DNA from: Protonemura montana | Taxonomy: Eukaryota; Arthropoda; Insecta; Plecoptera; Nemouridae | NCBI GenBank assembly: GCA_947568835.1 | Contig: OX387602.1 | Span: 7,162,570-7,226,569 of the forward strand | Reading direction: 5' to 3' | Length of the DNA: 64,000 nucleotides | Part shown: positions 39,901 through 53,925 of the stretch, piece after piece | Layout of the letters: every line of letters starts with the position of its first letter | Numbering within the stretch: position 1 is the stretch's first letter | The notes under the pieces: generated by a model | What the model saw: only the letters and a program-made list of their open reading frames with translations | Database searches by the model: none | What the model was told of the DNA's origin: nothing | Position numbers and translations under genes: made by a program

Positions 39901-42900
39901 ATGGAAGGTTCTACTAATATACAGACTCATCCAGCATACTAACAAAGTTTATTTCAGTTTGAATTGCAGACGTTTTTGCGGCGGAAGGAAGACGTTGGAA
40001 GACGAGTCGAGATGCGTGTGGCTGATGGGTAAAAGGGTGTACCCTAGCAAGCAGTAAGCAAGTAGAGCGAGACGAGAGACTCATTGCAGGATATCAATTA
40101 TATTGAAGAGAAGCCTCCACTTTTCACTACGTGAGAGAAATGATGGAACAGAACGGGGAAATAAAGCGCGTACATGGATTTATAGAAAGAGAATATCCAA
40201 ATTTGATTGTAGTTTCGACTTTGAAGCTGAGATAAAGATGTTATGTATTCGCTCTGACACTACTTTGGTGGCAGCGCGACAGCATCGTCGGCTTCGGCGT
40301 CGGTGTTATCAGACGTGATGAAGCGAGACGGCTGAAGTAAGTGGTTTCATTTCAGGCGAATGCTTTCAAACCAATAAAGCCGTTGTGCTGTGTGTCGGGA
40401 TTTGATACATATGCAAATAAGCCCATATCAAACCCATATCACTTTATTACGGTACGTATTCGATGTGTGGCGGTGCGAACGTCGGTTGTTATTCATTATT
40501 AGTTTGAGCTTTGACGTTTTTTCGGCATCATTAGCAGTCTGAAAGCTTAAATACTCTTGGTATTTCGTTACACCATCATGTTTTAGTGAGTGCACATACT
40601 CAATCAACCCACGGTCCAGTCTTGTCCATCGAATTTTCAATGGGATCGATGGAATTGGAATATTCTACTTCGCGTGTGATAAAAGCTCGGGAAATCATTG
40701 AAATATAATTTGCTTTTAAACACCAACGACATTGTTGGTTTCACATAACTCCTGAAAATTACTCGCTTGCGTCTATTATATTTTGGCTTGTAAATACGTC
40801 AAAGTAATTATTTTATGAATATAATCAAATAAAGTGCACACATTAATTGGAACAAGCCATAGATCGTTGGCAGTTCATATTCTAATACGGCCATATGATC
40901 GGTGATTTACGCTCAGTTGGAGCATGACTAAAATGCAATTAATATATTTAATAGCCGTTCATCACATTAGCAATAACGTCATTTAATGACAAATTACCGG
41001 TTAATTACCCTGTGTGCATGCGGAGGTCAGTCCATACCACTAGCAAAAGCCAGAAATCACGATTTCGAGTATGAAATAAGGTCTATAGTCGGTGAAATAG
41101 TAGGTATAGTTGGTAATGGCGCTATAGCATGTACCTTATTATTTCGAGGGTAAAATCACGGGATACGACCGAAGAAATTTAAGCTTATGTGAAGCAATTT
41201 CTGGACTCCCACGCACAGAATTGTATCCCTTTCAACTAAAAGGAAGAGATTCTTTCTGGTCCACGCATTTGATTCTAACTGAAAGGTGCTGTTCAATCCG
41301 ATTCCCTCCCTTCGTTCTGTCTTACGATAGAGGCTGCAGCAGTGTGCCGGCTGAGCTGCGAATGGCAGGGGATGGTGTCTTCTGACTCGGAAACGCTGAA
41401 ATGAGGCGGTTTCGGGAGGAGAATCGACGAAACTGATCTTGATTTGAGCTGACGCGCCCGCGAGCTTCGAGTTCGAAAGTTTTGTCAAAGTAATCCCAAC
41501 GCACATCACGTGATCCATCCCAGCAGACGGACAGGCCCGTGGAGCGAGACAGACAGACAGACGGGATAGAGCGGCTTGACAGGGAGAGGGAGCGGTGGTC
41601 GACGCTTTAAGCGGAAGGCGTCGGTAGAGCCAGCCACTAGGAGAGAAAACGTCTCTCGTGGTCATAAAAACGTTTAATTTCTGACTTGTTTTTCATGAGA
41701 GAGAAATCGTCTGTAAAAATTGGTGACAATATGTTCGAGCATACCCTATATTTTGTAGGTTTCCAAAAGGTATGAGTTTAAACAGATTTTCCATACCGGT
41801 GTTATCTAAGCAAGGAAATTTCTTGAAGCAAACCCTACAATAAGCTACCCTTGCGGCTCAAGAAAGCAAAGACAGGCAAAAAGGATATGAAAAAAAAACG
41901 CTCAGCATTATTTAAAGAACAAATGTTTTAAAAGTGTTGACGATTTTTTACAAAGTAAGAGTGGAAAATATTTTATAAATTGTATTTTTTTGTGATGATG
42001 GATCTTAAATTTTAAGGCAAACAATGTGTTTTGCGCGGGGGCATGGACCAATCAATAGTGCAATGAAATTAATGAATAAATAAATGAATGAATGAACGAA
42101 TTAGAGCAAACATTCAAATTGGCAAATGACTAGCTCAGCTATACAGATTGCATGTAGGCACTAACCAACGAAACTGGAAAATATTTTTTTAAATAAAGAG
42201 ATTTGATCTTTAGACAATCCTAGGGAATTCTTCTTTGAATGAGGACTAAGTACCCTGTACAAACGCCACTCTTTGGAAGTCGCAGCTCTCTTCGTGCGGA
42301 CGACCGATTGCAGACGATCCATCCTCCTCCATTATGGCATCGTCGGCGTCGCCCACGCAATCTGTACCCACGTGCGCTGCTGTCAATGCTGCTTGCACCG
42401 GCGATCCATCTTCCTCGCTTCCGTTTATGTTCGACCCGGAAAGGAAATCAAACCCGCAACATAATAAACAGATCTTCCATGGATGTGTTAACGATTCATC
42501 AACCTTCTTTTTGACGAGTAACCAACCAAGATTATTATATTTTTAATGTTTGTTTAATTAAACAAGACTACAAGACTGATTTTTCTGGGTGTACGTTGCT
42601 AAACGAGCTGATGTATAAAGTCAAAATTCCAAAGAGTTGCTGAAAGATGTGACGTGTGATTGATGTTCTCCATTGGAAGCGAGTAATTTATAGCCAATTT
42701 TTTTTCAGAGTATCACATGTTTATTCATCATCGTTGATTCTCATTGGTTCTCAGAGTCTGATCGAACCAGCCGGAAATTCACAACTAAAAATCGCTCCGG
42801 CTGGTTTATATTCGTGTGTTATATCTCTGCAATGCCAATCTCAATGGTGGCTTCAAATTTGAATATGCGATCAGTTGTTCAGGTTGGTCTTAGCCACTGA

Positions 42901-44081
42901 ATAAATGCTAATTAGTTTGCCGCGCAATCATAATAGAGAACACGTAAACTACTTACACCTATACGGAGTGTGGAGGTTGGTTAGTTTTCCCTGAAGTCCA
43001 CTCTTGAGTTGAGAAGTCCACTTGAAGGCAGTTTCCGACGTTCTATTACCGGCACGGTTCTAACTTCCAGGAATGGAACTAACTTTGTGTTCTATGTTCA
43101 AACTTATCTAATGTATCGAGCTGATTGAAACAGAATAGCGATGTTTGCAGCTAGATGAGCGTTATCACGAAAGATTCGCGTCGAAAAAGTACGAGGTATT
43201 CGTAGATAGGTACTTGAAAGTTTCGACTATTCAGGAATTCCACTGATTGAATTTCTCTAGTTTTCGTTTCGTTTGTGAATGACGGGCGAGCTTGAATGCG
43301 TAAGAAAATCACTGGAGGAATGGAAAAATAGACGTATATATTCCTGTTCTGCTCGGAATGAAATTTTCTGCTTTGCCACTTAAAAACGATTTAACTTCTT
43401 TGTCGCTTTGTTCGCTTTAAGCTCCTGTTAGAAATGATCTGAAGGATTCAAGTGATATCAGAATGGTAACAATACTTTTTTCTGCAGTGCCACAACTGTC
43501 CCAATTAGTCGCAAGTTTGGTCTGGTGGACAAAACTACGAATAAGTTTTCGGAGCTATTCACAAATGCAACAATATACAATCGTTGCCCAAGTTTAGAAG
43601 TGCATTTCACTGAAAGTGCAACTTGTATTCAGACAATATAAGTTTTGCAAAATACCGGCTTCTTTCGGTTGGCTTTAACGACGCTCAGCTTGTAGTACAC
43701 TAGAGAATGTTGTAAAACTGCTTAGCTTATGTGAGCTATTCAATAATTCACGATACTCCTGGTATTTATTAGCAGCAATTAGAAACTATTTCAATGAATT
43801 TAATTTTTCTTTAACTGGTTCGTGAATAGCGGTCGTAAGTAGAGAAAAGTTTTTCAAACTTCCTGAAATACTAGCTCTACGGATGTGCTGCTCGTCTCCA
43901 GGAAAATAAACGCAATGTTTGTTTCTTTTGCCGCTACAAGTAACAACAGTTGTTTCCACCACAGATTATTCTGGCGTGTTTATTTTATTTCCCACCAACT
44001 TCTTATGGCACGTTGATGCATTCTTCAGGGAACACGATGTAACTATTGAGATCGACATAAGCGACGCATTGCCTGCACTCT

Positions 44082-44133
44082 GTCGTCGACGCCGTCAACT
44101 TTCCGGAGCGTCGACGTCGGCATCGGCGTCGAT
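44082..44133. repeat. CpG-rich ACG/CGT patch
   Basis: GTCGTCGACGCCGTC is followed by GCGTCGACGTCGG and CATCGGCGTCGA; it is similar to the other patches in the window. Confidence 0.65.
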
Positions 44134-47082
44134 TTGAGCTCGTTGCATGTGCTGCTTGGCGTCGACTTTTGAACTCAAACTGGCGCACTAAATTGATGCT
44201 TGTGTTTTGAGGATCGAGTTCTACGATATCTCAATGGTTTTAACTAAACACACAATGGAAAGTCCTTTTGGAAGTGCAAAAATTTTTATAATGGCAATAA
44301 AAATGAAAAAAAAAAAAAACCTAAATAAAGCAGAGATACATGTCATAAATGTTTTACTAAAATATTTAGTTGACTTTTCGATCAAGATATTTTTTATGAA
44401 TGCAGAAAACGTCAATCACTCATTATCGATACATTTGACAAACACGAAAGATGGGGGTAAACAAATTGTCGTTCACGTGAGAGGTCATATTTGGAATTTT
44501 TAATGCATGACGCATCACCTGCCAAAAGTTTCCATCCTTTCTTTAAAATAGAATTTAAAAAAAAAAGTTTGAAAGTTTCCTTAGAATACCAAATCTTTAA
44601 TGTAAGCAATTTTGCCGCGGAAAGCTATTTTCTTTTATGAGCTTAAATTTGATATCGTTTATGGATTTTATTTTCGATTTCTTTCATCGCTTCGCCGATC
44701 ATACATTTGCGTCCAATTTTTTACGTGCACCGTCGAAATTTTTGCTTTACGGTATTGGTCTGGAATAAGAATATGCGCATTTTGATTCTCTATGGCACCC
44801 GATCATCTTAAAAAATCACAATTTACAATCCCTGATGAATGCGTTAGAAACCACACTCTAGAAATAGACCGTTAGGCATCAAATTTCATATTTTGGTTTA
44901 ACATCGTACATCCAGCAATATAAATATGTTTTCCACCAATGTAACTTAACCAACAAATAAAAACAAATAAAATTACATGGGAACGACATACGACGATACC
45001 CAACATTTTTCGAAAATCGTCGATGTTCGCCCACCCCGACGGGGCAAATGGCTCGGAATGAAGCGTAACAGCGCCGTTAGCGCGGGGGGACGGCGAGCCA
45101 AAATACGCTCTCAGTTTTGCGGCGACCACCGACGACGTCGGTGCTAGCATTGCGCGGCGCCGACTATCCACGCCGTGTCCCACACTTGCACGTGAAACTG
45201 TCAACGGGCACTTGCTATTGAATAGTGACAGTCGGATCGGTTCCAATGACAGCCACGGTATTGTCACGTTGATTCTTGGCAAGTGATGGTTACTTGTTTA
45301 TGATTGAATTGTGGTAAAAGTTGGACGTTATATCAACAAGTTGTTGCGATATTTAGTGTCGTTTTCGCGGTTTATAGGGAGTTTTGTTTGAGTTTTGTTT
45401 GATTTTAGACTGGTGAGAGGAAGAAATGAAAAATTTGTTCAGGTAAGAATTTGCTGAGAGTTCGGTTATGAATTAGATGCAAATTTCTGCAGAGATTTCG
45501 TTTGTTACATAAAATGTTACAGTGATAAACTTCACGCACCAAAGAAAATCTAGCAGAATAACTATAAAAAGCTGCAGAAAAAGTTCAGTTGCAAATAACA
45601 TGCTATTTTTAGCTGCAGTTATATCCGGAATTAAACGACTTTTAAGCGACTTTTTAATAGCAAGGTAAAAATTAATAGGATCTGATTATTTTCTTTTAAA
45701 TATATTTAAAAAAAGGATATTAAGTGGCGCGTGAGCGAATTAAAAAATTAAAATATCTTTACTCGTTTTACCAAAATGGAAGCTTTATTTTGTTAGCGAA
45801 GCTATCACTAAGCTCTTAATCCAGACCTTATCACTCACCGAAAAACCAACATGCAAACCTGACTTCATTTTATTGCCAAAATTGATACCTTCTATCAAAC
45901 TCACGATACTGTCAAGCGTAAACCACCGGCAAAATGTCACCTCCCTACCCACACGGCTACAAATACACGACTCACATGCATGTACGGATAACACGCTAAA
46001 CGTAACCGCAGTGCGAAGTACACTCGACGATAATTAGCCGCTGGCTCAAGTGTCCCAAGCACGGCTATCAAACTATCAAACTATTAGCATTCCGCCACCG
46101 GATTTGATTTCTCCCTCTTATCAAACTTCCGGCCAACGCTGCTGTCTCCGTCCCGACACTATACTACACTTTGTTTCGACATTACGACTAGCATCACCCT
46201 CCTTACACTTATCAACGATTAGTGATTTGTAATTAATTGACTGATATCACTACCCGGGTATGTCACGGTTCGTTCGTCGAAATAATGCGACGGTCTAATT
46301 GGTAGACATGACAGTGTCAGTGACATTGAATCACTTGTGGTGTTGTGGCCGTACATTTATTAGCTTAGTGCGGTGGTTTTTCTGAAATACGAGAGGGTTT
46401 TAATTTAAAAAAATGAAACATTCAACCCTATCGGACCATTTAAAAGCGTTTTAAAGCAAGTTTATGCATGCTCATGCCACCTTCAACCGAAATGGAATCG
46501 TTTTGAGGGGTGAGAAAAAGATAGGAATACAATTTTACAATTTATTTACGTTGTGTGCATATATTTTTAACATTCATAATGTGCTAAGTAGTAAAGGCCG
46601 CAATCTACAGTATACAGAGCCATAGCCTAGCCCGTGCGAGAAATACTAGCCTAAGGACTCTCCCCTCCCCTCCCACCACGCTTTGCCATCAACTCGTGAA
46701 TGGAAATTTTGAGTTATGATTTTAGTGTCTGGATTTCTATGTACATATTTTATCGTCAAATTAATTCCCAAGATTATTATTATTGGCAGACAATTTCTGA
46801 TAAAAGCTCGAAAAACAAAACATCGTGGCAAGACAGAAACTTTAGAGCAAAATGAAAATGGCAGACATCAGCGGAGATGATTGGTAGTGTTTTTAAAAAC
46901 GACAGTTGGCCCGCATGTCACCCCAAAGCGACCGGTGACACCTTTGACAGAAAGGTATATTCTCCCTGAACGGAGTATAGGCGGTCTTTGATTTTTGTTA
47001 GAAAGCAGTAAAAAAGGTTCGTTTCCAGCGCGAGAGATATTCTAGCAGCTTGTCCGAACAGCTCGTGCGAAAATAACATCCC

Positions 47083-47115
47083 TGTGGGTTTTCTGTGGGT
47101 TTTCCGCGGGTTTTC
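47083..47115. repeat. 11-bp tandem repeat TGTGGGTTTTC
   Basis: Three head-to-tail units; the third has CGC in place of TGT. Confidence 0.85.
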
Positions 47116-49999
47116 CGAGTCCGTACGTGGCTTAACGCCTCATATGTCTGTGGTGGCTGATAGTTGGCGGAGAGAATGACAGGTGACAGGCACCCCATCT
47201 TGCTATAAGCTGCGGTGCTATGCGTTACGACTATACAAACTTATGTCGGACGGACATTTGCACGCTTTCTTAACCTAACGAAATAACAAACACTGTACGC
47301 TGTGAGTTTTTATTTTATTTTGAACTCTGAACCATTGCTCATTTTTTGGTAAATTGTGATAAGGCTGTTCACACCGGGTTTTTTTGAAACGGATGGCTCT
47401 TCTTTTGATGTCAGTCCTTTGTGACACGTTCAGATGATACTTCGTCAAAGGGTAATTGGCAATTTGTTGGAACACGTTACTCTGATTTTATTTGTAACGG
47501 TTCATGTGATTGAAATTGTGAAAAAGAGCGGTTCACTTTTTGGCTAATTATGATCCTTTTTTTGTAGAATTGAAACTGTATCTTTTGGCTGGTAGTTCAC
47601 AAACAGAAGCACCCACCGAAAACCTAAAGAAATAAGTAATAACGTAGAACCGATAGCAAAAAAAAAATGTTACGTGCTCTATCATAAATTAAGAAGTCAA
47701 AATTTGTTTTTTCTTGCAAGAAAACAGACTCATACCATTTTTTAGACATATACACTGAAAAATTGTAAATTTTATTCCACAACCCGTGCGTAAACCATTG
47801 TTTTTCTCTCTCCAATTTAAGGATTGTCATTATTTCCCTAGCGAAGCGACAGCGCGTGACGTTATCACCAGGATCATCATCGTTGCATTGCGAATGTGTA
47901 ATCACAAAACTTGCCCTCAACGCACAGAGAGTGTCATCACGAGCACAGCATTGACGATGCACATTCCGTATTGCATTCCTAACTAGTGTCCACATCACCC
48001 GCTCGGCATTTCCCATAACAACTTGCTACACAAGCGCTCTCGCATAAAGCGACCTAACTTTATTCTGTTTGAGTTTAACGACTCCATGTTTAACCAATTC
48101 ACCTGGCGCTGGGATTCACAGGTGAATGATGGCCTGATGAGGACGTTCAGGAAGACTTGTTGGGTCGCACATGTGACATACATTAGTCTTGCATGCTGCG
48201 GGTCCACATCTCGTTATCTTTGTTCTGTCAGGTGAGTGATTGTTCGACGGATCTCGATTGTTGTTACTCTCATTTCGGCGTTGGGCAGTTTTCTACCCGT
48301 ATAACCTCTCATGGAAAACAACACCTGACTGTGAAAAAAATACGAGTTATTTTTGCAAATAAATTTATGTGGAACTTTGAGAATTGGTTCCTTTATCCAT
48401 TAATCAAGAACGCTACAGGGCGTTGTGTATTGTTAGTGGGGTAGATGTTTTGCTAGGTTTTAGCATCAATAAACAAATCGACTTCGATTTGGATCAAAAT
48501 TCTAAAAAAAAAAAGATAATTTAGTTACAGCGTTCCAACAACATAATATCTGAAATATTTGCAACTTTTTTCACCATTCTGATTAGATTTTTCCTTCGGA
48601 ACGGGGTGTGATTTCTCTGATGGTGAGAGCTAGAATATGATTTCATCTTGTACCGTGAGGGCGATCGTCCCAGTTTGTATTTCTTTATTTAGTTAATCCA
48701 TGCTGGTAACAAGAACGGCTTGGTTTTGCCAAAATTTGAATCTAGCTGTGCTCATTCCCGTCGCCTCAAGGTCCCCCTCAAGATTGTAGGATTTCTAAAA
48801 TATACAAGATACGTTATTAATATCCACGGCTGCTTGCACCTGAAGTGAAAAAGATGAATTGGTTTGTTGTGGCATTCAAGCGTTTGCTTTGGCAATTTTG
48901 CAACGCGCTTTTTACGCGTCACGTGCTTTTCAGCGAGTGGCATTTTTTTTTGTAACTGTCACATTGGAGGAAACTTTTTTATTCTTGTTTTCTTGATTAC
49001 TAGACCGGAAATTGATGTTACTGGATGATTTTTTTCTGTATTTAAGATTCATTTTCTGATTTAATGGACAAAAGGATGCAATTCGCATTCATGCGAATTG
49101 CAAATAAAATTTGTGCACATAAATAAGTAATCTAGATACATTTTATGATATATATCACAAACTCCAGAAGTTTTTTTACTGGAAAATTGTTGGTTTGCTT
49201 TCCGACTGTGGAAAAGTTTTTCAATTGAAACGATTTACGAATGGCTAAAGTGAACGCATCGTTCTGTAATGTTTTTCAATTGTAATTATCATTATCCTGC
49301 GTTAATTAAGACGGTTATAAGTGGCGGCGCGCGAAGATGTAGTCGATTATTTGCTCTGCTGAACGTTTTCGCCGAATCCGAAGTTTCTTTCGCCAAGAAT
49401 TGGACACTTCCCAATAATTCCAGATCCATTGGCCGTTCATTGAGAAAGTTTTCAGTCTTGCTGACTATCATGCCGAATGCAAGGCACAAAGCACAAAAGC
49501 TCGCGCACCCTCAAACTTTATACCCTATCTATACGATACTAGATTATGGCTAACTTTTCGCTGATTATTTCAGTCAGTACTTCTCAATAGCCAAGAAGCA
49601 ATCATCAATACACTTTTTCTTTCATTCAGAACAAGATGAAATCTAAAGAAGATTTCATGTTTTCAGAAAAATAGAATACCTACTACAGTTCAACTAAGAG
49701 CGAAAATCCTATTACAACTCGAATTTATAGAAATTTTACTATAATTTTGTTTTCTCTTTTATCAAGAAGCTAGTTTCTTCGATTCCCTCGTGTTCTCATA
49801 CACCTTCGCAAATGCGGAAGTAATAGTGTCTTTAATCTCCAAATGCTTTGTGCTCTCTACAAATAAGCACACATTGCCCTGTTCACAGAGAAAGCTTAAA
49901 GCCTGATGTCCACGGTATCTGAAACCACGACTAAGATGTCACTGGTCGCCTCTCGATGCAATTAAGGGTTGATAAATCCGTTGTTGACTTACTTGTCTG

Positions 50000-50083
50000 G
50001 TTCTTGGACTAGTTCCAGTCGGCCAAGAACGGTCAGTAACCGTTCCCCGAAAGCACAATATGCCATGGTAGACAGCGTTGTGC
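50000..50083. other. Cluster of three overlapping or adjacent hairpins
   Basis: GTTCTTGG (50000) pairs with CCAAGAAC (50023). GAACGGT (50027) pairs with ACCGTTC (50039). GCACAA (50053) pairs with TTGTGC (50078). The first two share bases and exclude each other. The surrounding 49900-50175 is distinctly GC-richer than its flanks. I do not recognise it as a known snRNA, 5S RNA or tRNA. Confidence 0.55.
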
Positions 50084-50325
50084 CTCGGTCTAGTGACAAG
50101 GCCACGATCGCCACGACTCCTTCGTCTTAGGCAAAGATATACGGGAGGTCACCCCCCCTAGGGAGTTCGGGGATCCGATTGCGTTTAGCAGTCACGCACA
50201 ACTATAAATATTATATGATGATAAGGGTAAGGGTAGAGCGTACGTCTTCATTCAACAAAGGAGATATATAGTCCTTGGCGTAGTCGTCGGTTGCAGTGTT
50301 GTATATACCGATTTTCAATCAACTG

Positions 50326-50400
50326 AGACGACGCTGACGACGCTGAAGACGCTATCGTCGATTGTGGAGGCGTCCATGCTTGGTTGTGACGACGTCGAAG
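50326..50400. repeat. CpG-rich patch with 9-bp repeat GACGACGCT
   Basis: GACGACGCT appears twice in tandem, followed by GAAGACGCT and, after a short gap, GACGACGTCGAAG. Confidence 0.7.
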
Positions 50401-52359
50401 TGATGTTAAACTTTTAGTGGACGTGAGAACGTACGCAGTTTCTTTTGAGTTGAGTTTGTTCGTATTTTGATGGTTTATGTTGCGTGTTTTCTTTACACAG
50501 CACGCCTGGAGTGCGATTGCAAACACTGAGTCATGATAATCGAACTAGTCGACGGGTTGGCGACTTTTTGCGAAGGAATATTTGTATGACAGTTTTGGTC
50601 CAAACAAGTATCTTTCCCTAGTTGGAACGTGTCCCTATATAACGCGGTACCAAAAAATACTTTTTTCAAAACATATTTTTTAATGATAATTATTGTAATA
50701 AATATTGTCTATAGCAGTTGAAATCACAGATCATGATGCAATATTACATAAAAATAATATACTAAAAAAAGTAGTTTAACAAACATACATGAAGTTTATA
50801 AAAAAAAAAATTTCATAATTTATTTTGTTTCGGTTGAACTTGCCGTTGTATTTTCCGAACGAACAAGAATTAAACTCTAAAATGTCATCAAATCGGTTGT
50901 AAAATCGCTAAGCATTTGAAAATAAATTAGTTTAAACTGAACCCCATAGCTTCCAGTTAGTACGGTATCGAAGTCGTGATCGTACAACTGCAATTCTGTC
51001 GTTGCACCTGATGTTTTTTGTAGCATACCTATAAAACTCACCGTTGTTTACTGTTCCTCTTTCTCGGCGCCGACCGTATGTGCTGAACGTAGGACAATGT
51101 TAAAAAACTTGACCAACAGTCTACGACAGGCAGCATTCGCTTGCATTCTGTTGTTAGACTGTCCTATAGCCAAGCCGGTGTTGTTAAACTTCACCAATAA
51201 ACAAGACACTATATCATCGACGTCGCCATTAAAATTTGCACTCGCGGACCAATGCTAATATGGCCAATGTAGCAACTGGAAAATGAAATAAACGACCCTA
51301 TTTCCATGCGAAAAGACGCCCGTCTAGCCATATACCGGCCTCGATCATCCGATACCCACGCTACGGGATAGGAAGGACGCCGATTCCAAAATATTTCCAT
51401 ATCGAATCTGAAACTCGCCTATAACATTCATCTAGCGAAAGGACTGCGCGGCAATCCCACGAATACTTTATTGGAAAACCATATAAATCCAGCCTTTAGT
51501 AGCCAGGAAAATGTGGTTTGTTCTCGAATATATAGTTTATTGTGATAATGGCGTTCGTTCAACCCCACTAAACGGAACCACGTGGCGTGACCGCGCTATT
51601 TTTTCAGTATATTTCCGCGCGAAACTCAGCGGTCGACACCGCTGGTCGTCGTATGCGCGAGGGTCTGCAGGATCAACACCAGCGGGGGTCCTCAATGCCA
51701 TTCCTCATTTCCCACAACAACGTACTTGGCTCGTGTCGTGCGACCAGCCACTAGAACACCTACGACGATGCGTGTAATGACAATGGCCACGTGCGTTTGA
51801 CTGCTTGTGGGCACGCATCGTAACGGATTACCAGCTAAAGATGATTCATATGCCACAAATCATTGAGAAAATCTACTTTATGCTTCGTTATTACGTGGTT
51901 TTTATGAGAGTGCGTGTAGACGCGTGGGGTAAGGTAATACTTATCCTGGAATAAATGGGGCATGATTCTCTGGGGCGTAGTTCGTTTTCAATGGCGTTCT
52001 TCATTCCAGGCTTTATACCACCTACATTGCCTACATCGAACTAGATACGTGGAAGTGCTTTCAAATGAAGTACGCTAGCAGCCGCAAAATCTTGATGCTC
52101 CATTAAAAGAAGAGTGTGTGTACAAAGTTTGTACGCTCTGTAATTTAATACTCGACTGGACTATTGAACAGCTATTAAAAAATTTGCGTCAAAAATCTTT
52201 TATTAAAATCTTATTCTTAAAAAAAGGATGCTACATTTTTGCAACATTTTTGCAACAGCTGAGTCTCGACTAAAAGCATTGTAAGTGTCTTGTCGGCGAG
52301 ACGTTGGCTGTAAATGTTCTCCGTCGCGGGGAAGTTTGATGTAAGAAGAGGGAATAGAG

Positions 52360-52387
52360 GACGGCGACGGCGACGACGGCGGCGGGC
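52360..52387. repeat. CpG-rich (GACGGC)n patch
   Basis: Imperfect tandem of GACGGC and GACGAC hexamers. Confidence 0.7.
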
Positions 52388-52917
52388 GATCCGGAAACCG
52401 AATAGCTTTTGTCTACGGGAGACGGGATGAAGGCGGGTAAATAGGACTGTTCCTGTGTCTGGACCGGAAGAAGACCCCTAATGAGATACTGATTAATGCA
52501 ATGCAAACAAATTGTAACTCGCGTAAAAGAAAGGATGTTTAACTGCTGTAGAAGGGTTCATCCGAGAGATAAAAAAAGTGGGCTGATTTATGGAATGAGA
52601 GTGAAAACCACTGAAAAAAGGAAGTGTATATCACTATAACCACACTGATATTTCAGATTTATATGAAATTTAAATTGAAAACTGCATGATGAATTGCTGT
52701 ATGGAGTAAGCAGAGCATATATAGATTTATTAAACAAATTTGAGAACCGCAAATGCTCGCTCCAATTTAAATCGAGTCCATAAACATCGATAGGAACCCG
52801 CTTAAAGCATGTGATTATTTATCTTCAGTTATCCCGTTTATTTGAAAGTCTCCCGACCTAGGCTAACAAAACATCTAAAACTTGCCCGGCGAAGACGTGT
52901 TTGGTACTAAATTTTGA

Positions 52918-52979
52918 GCGACGCCGATGCTTCGTGTCGACGCCTCCCCTCGTACGTCGCGACGTCGACAGCTTCGACA
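52918..52979. repeat. CpG-rich ACG/CGT patch
   Basis: Spaced GCGACGCC, GTCGACGCC and TCGCGACGTCGAC words. Confidence 0.65.
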
Positions 52980-53899
52980 CTCGCATATCAATGTGGCGTC
53001 GATCACGTAGCGGTTGAATTCGATTGCACAAGTTTACGAGTTGTAACGAGGTCATTTTACGACATAACTCTCCCATCGTGAAGAGCGCTCTGTTCACCGA
53101 AACCAATAGGGGCTTGAACAATATTGTATCTCGAGGAAAGTAGACGTCGTCATGACGTTATCATAGCTCAGTTTGTTGGCTGCCTGTTCGTGGTATTGTC
53201 GTGCTTGAGTTATTTTCTGTGGCGTGGGTCGCCGTCAAGATTGCAAGTAAGGGTTTGATTTGAAAAAAAAAAGTATTTTATTGTGTAATGTAAAAGCCTT
53301 GCCATTAAATATTGGCATGCTTTTCATGTGCGTTAGTGACTTCTATACTGTTGCATTTTTCCGAGACCACATTTTTCCACGAACAATAAAGTCTTTCTAG
53401 AGTGGAAACTAGAAAGGTCCTACGACTTAAAAGTGTATACTTATATTTGACACGTGATGGAAGTGTTCGTACATTTTATCCACTGGTCATAAAACCTTGT
53501 TGATATTCGCATCAACGTTCATATTAAATTTTTGAAATAAGTTCGGGCTGTAAAAACTTAAAAAACACAACTTCCTCATAAATTTCTCGCCACCACGGTT
53601 TTCATTTCGCAGATGACTTTGCAGATTTCTTAGCTGTTTCTTTTGCAAATTACTCCAAGTCTCGGTTCTCAGTGCGCCTAGACTAACGTATTTTTCGAAA
53701 ATTATTACTACACCAAGTTTCGAAATGCATCACAAAACTTTTACCTACTCTCCTATTTATATTAAGCTCAGCTTGTGATAATAAATTTGAACAAGGCACC
53801 TGACAATTTGATCTTTATTGTACTTTGGCGTGCTTGAATGTAAGCAAACGAGCGCGCCGTTCTCTCCTGTCACATCCGACATGCAATGCACGCGAACCA

Positions 53900-53925
53900 G
53901 CGTCGGCGTCGGCGTCGGCGTCGGG
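53900..53925. repeat. (CGTCGG)4 microsatellite
   Basis: Four perfect CGTCGG hexamers; the cleanest example of the CpG-rich trinucleotide patches in this window. Confidence 0.9.

Noticed and set aside
41156..41665. 169-codon minus-strand ORF
   Set aside because: No recognisable domain; low-complexity GC-rich stretch with an AGAC repeat, and a competing ORF in another minus-strand frame.
45409..45442. 34-base microexon candidate between TTTTAG and CAG|GTAAGA
   Set aside because: Too short to judge; such site pairs arise by chance in tens of kilobases.
47624..48016. 130-codon minus-strand ORF
   Set aside because: No recognisable motif, unremarkable composition and overlapping ORFs on the other strand.
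48122..48231. Exon-like segment ending in CAG|GTGAGT with an open frame
   Set aside because: The acceptor side lacks a good pyrimidine tract and the peptide resembles nothing known; the donor alone is not enough.
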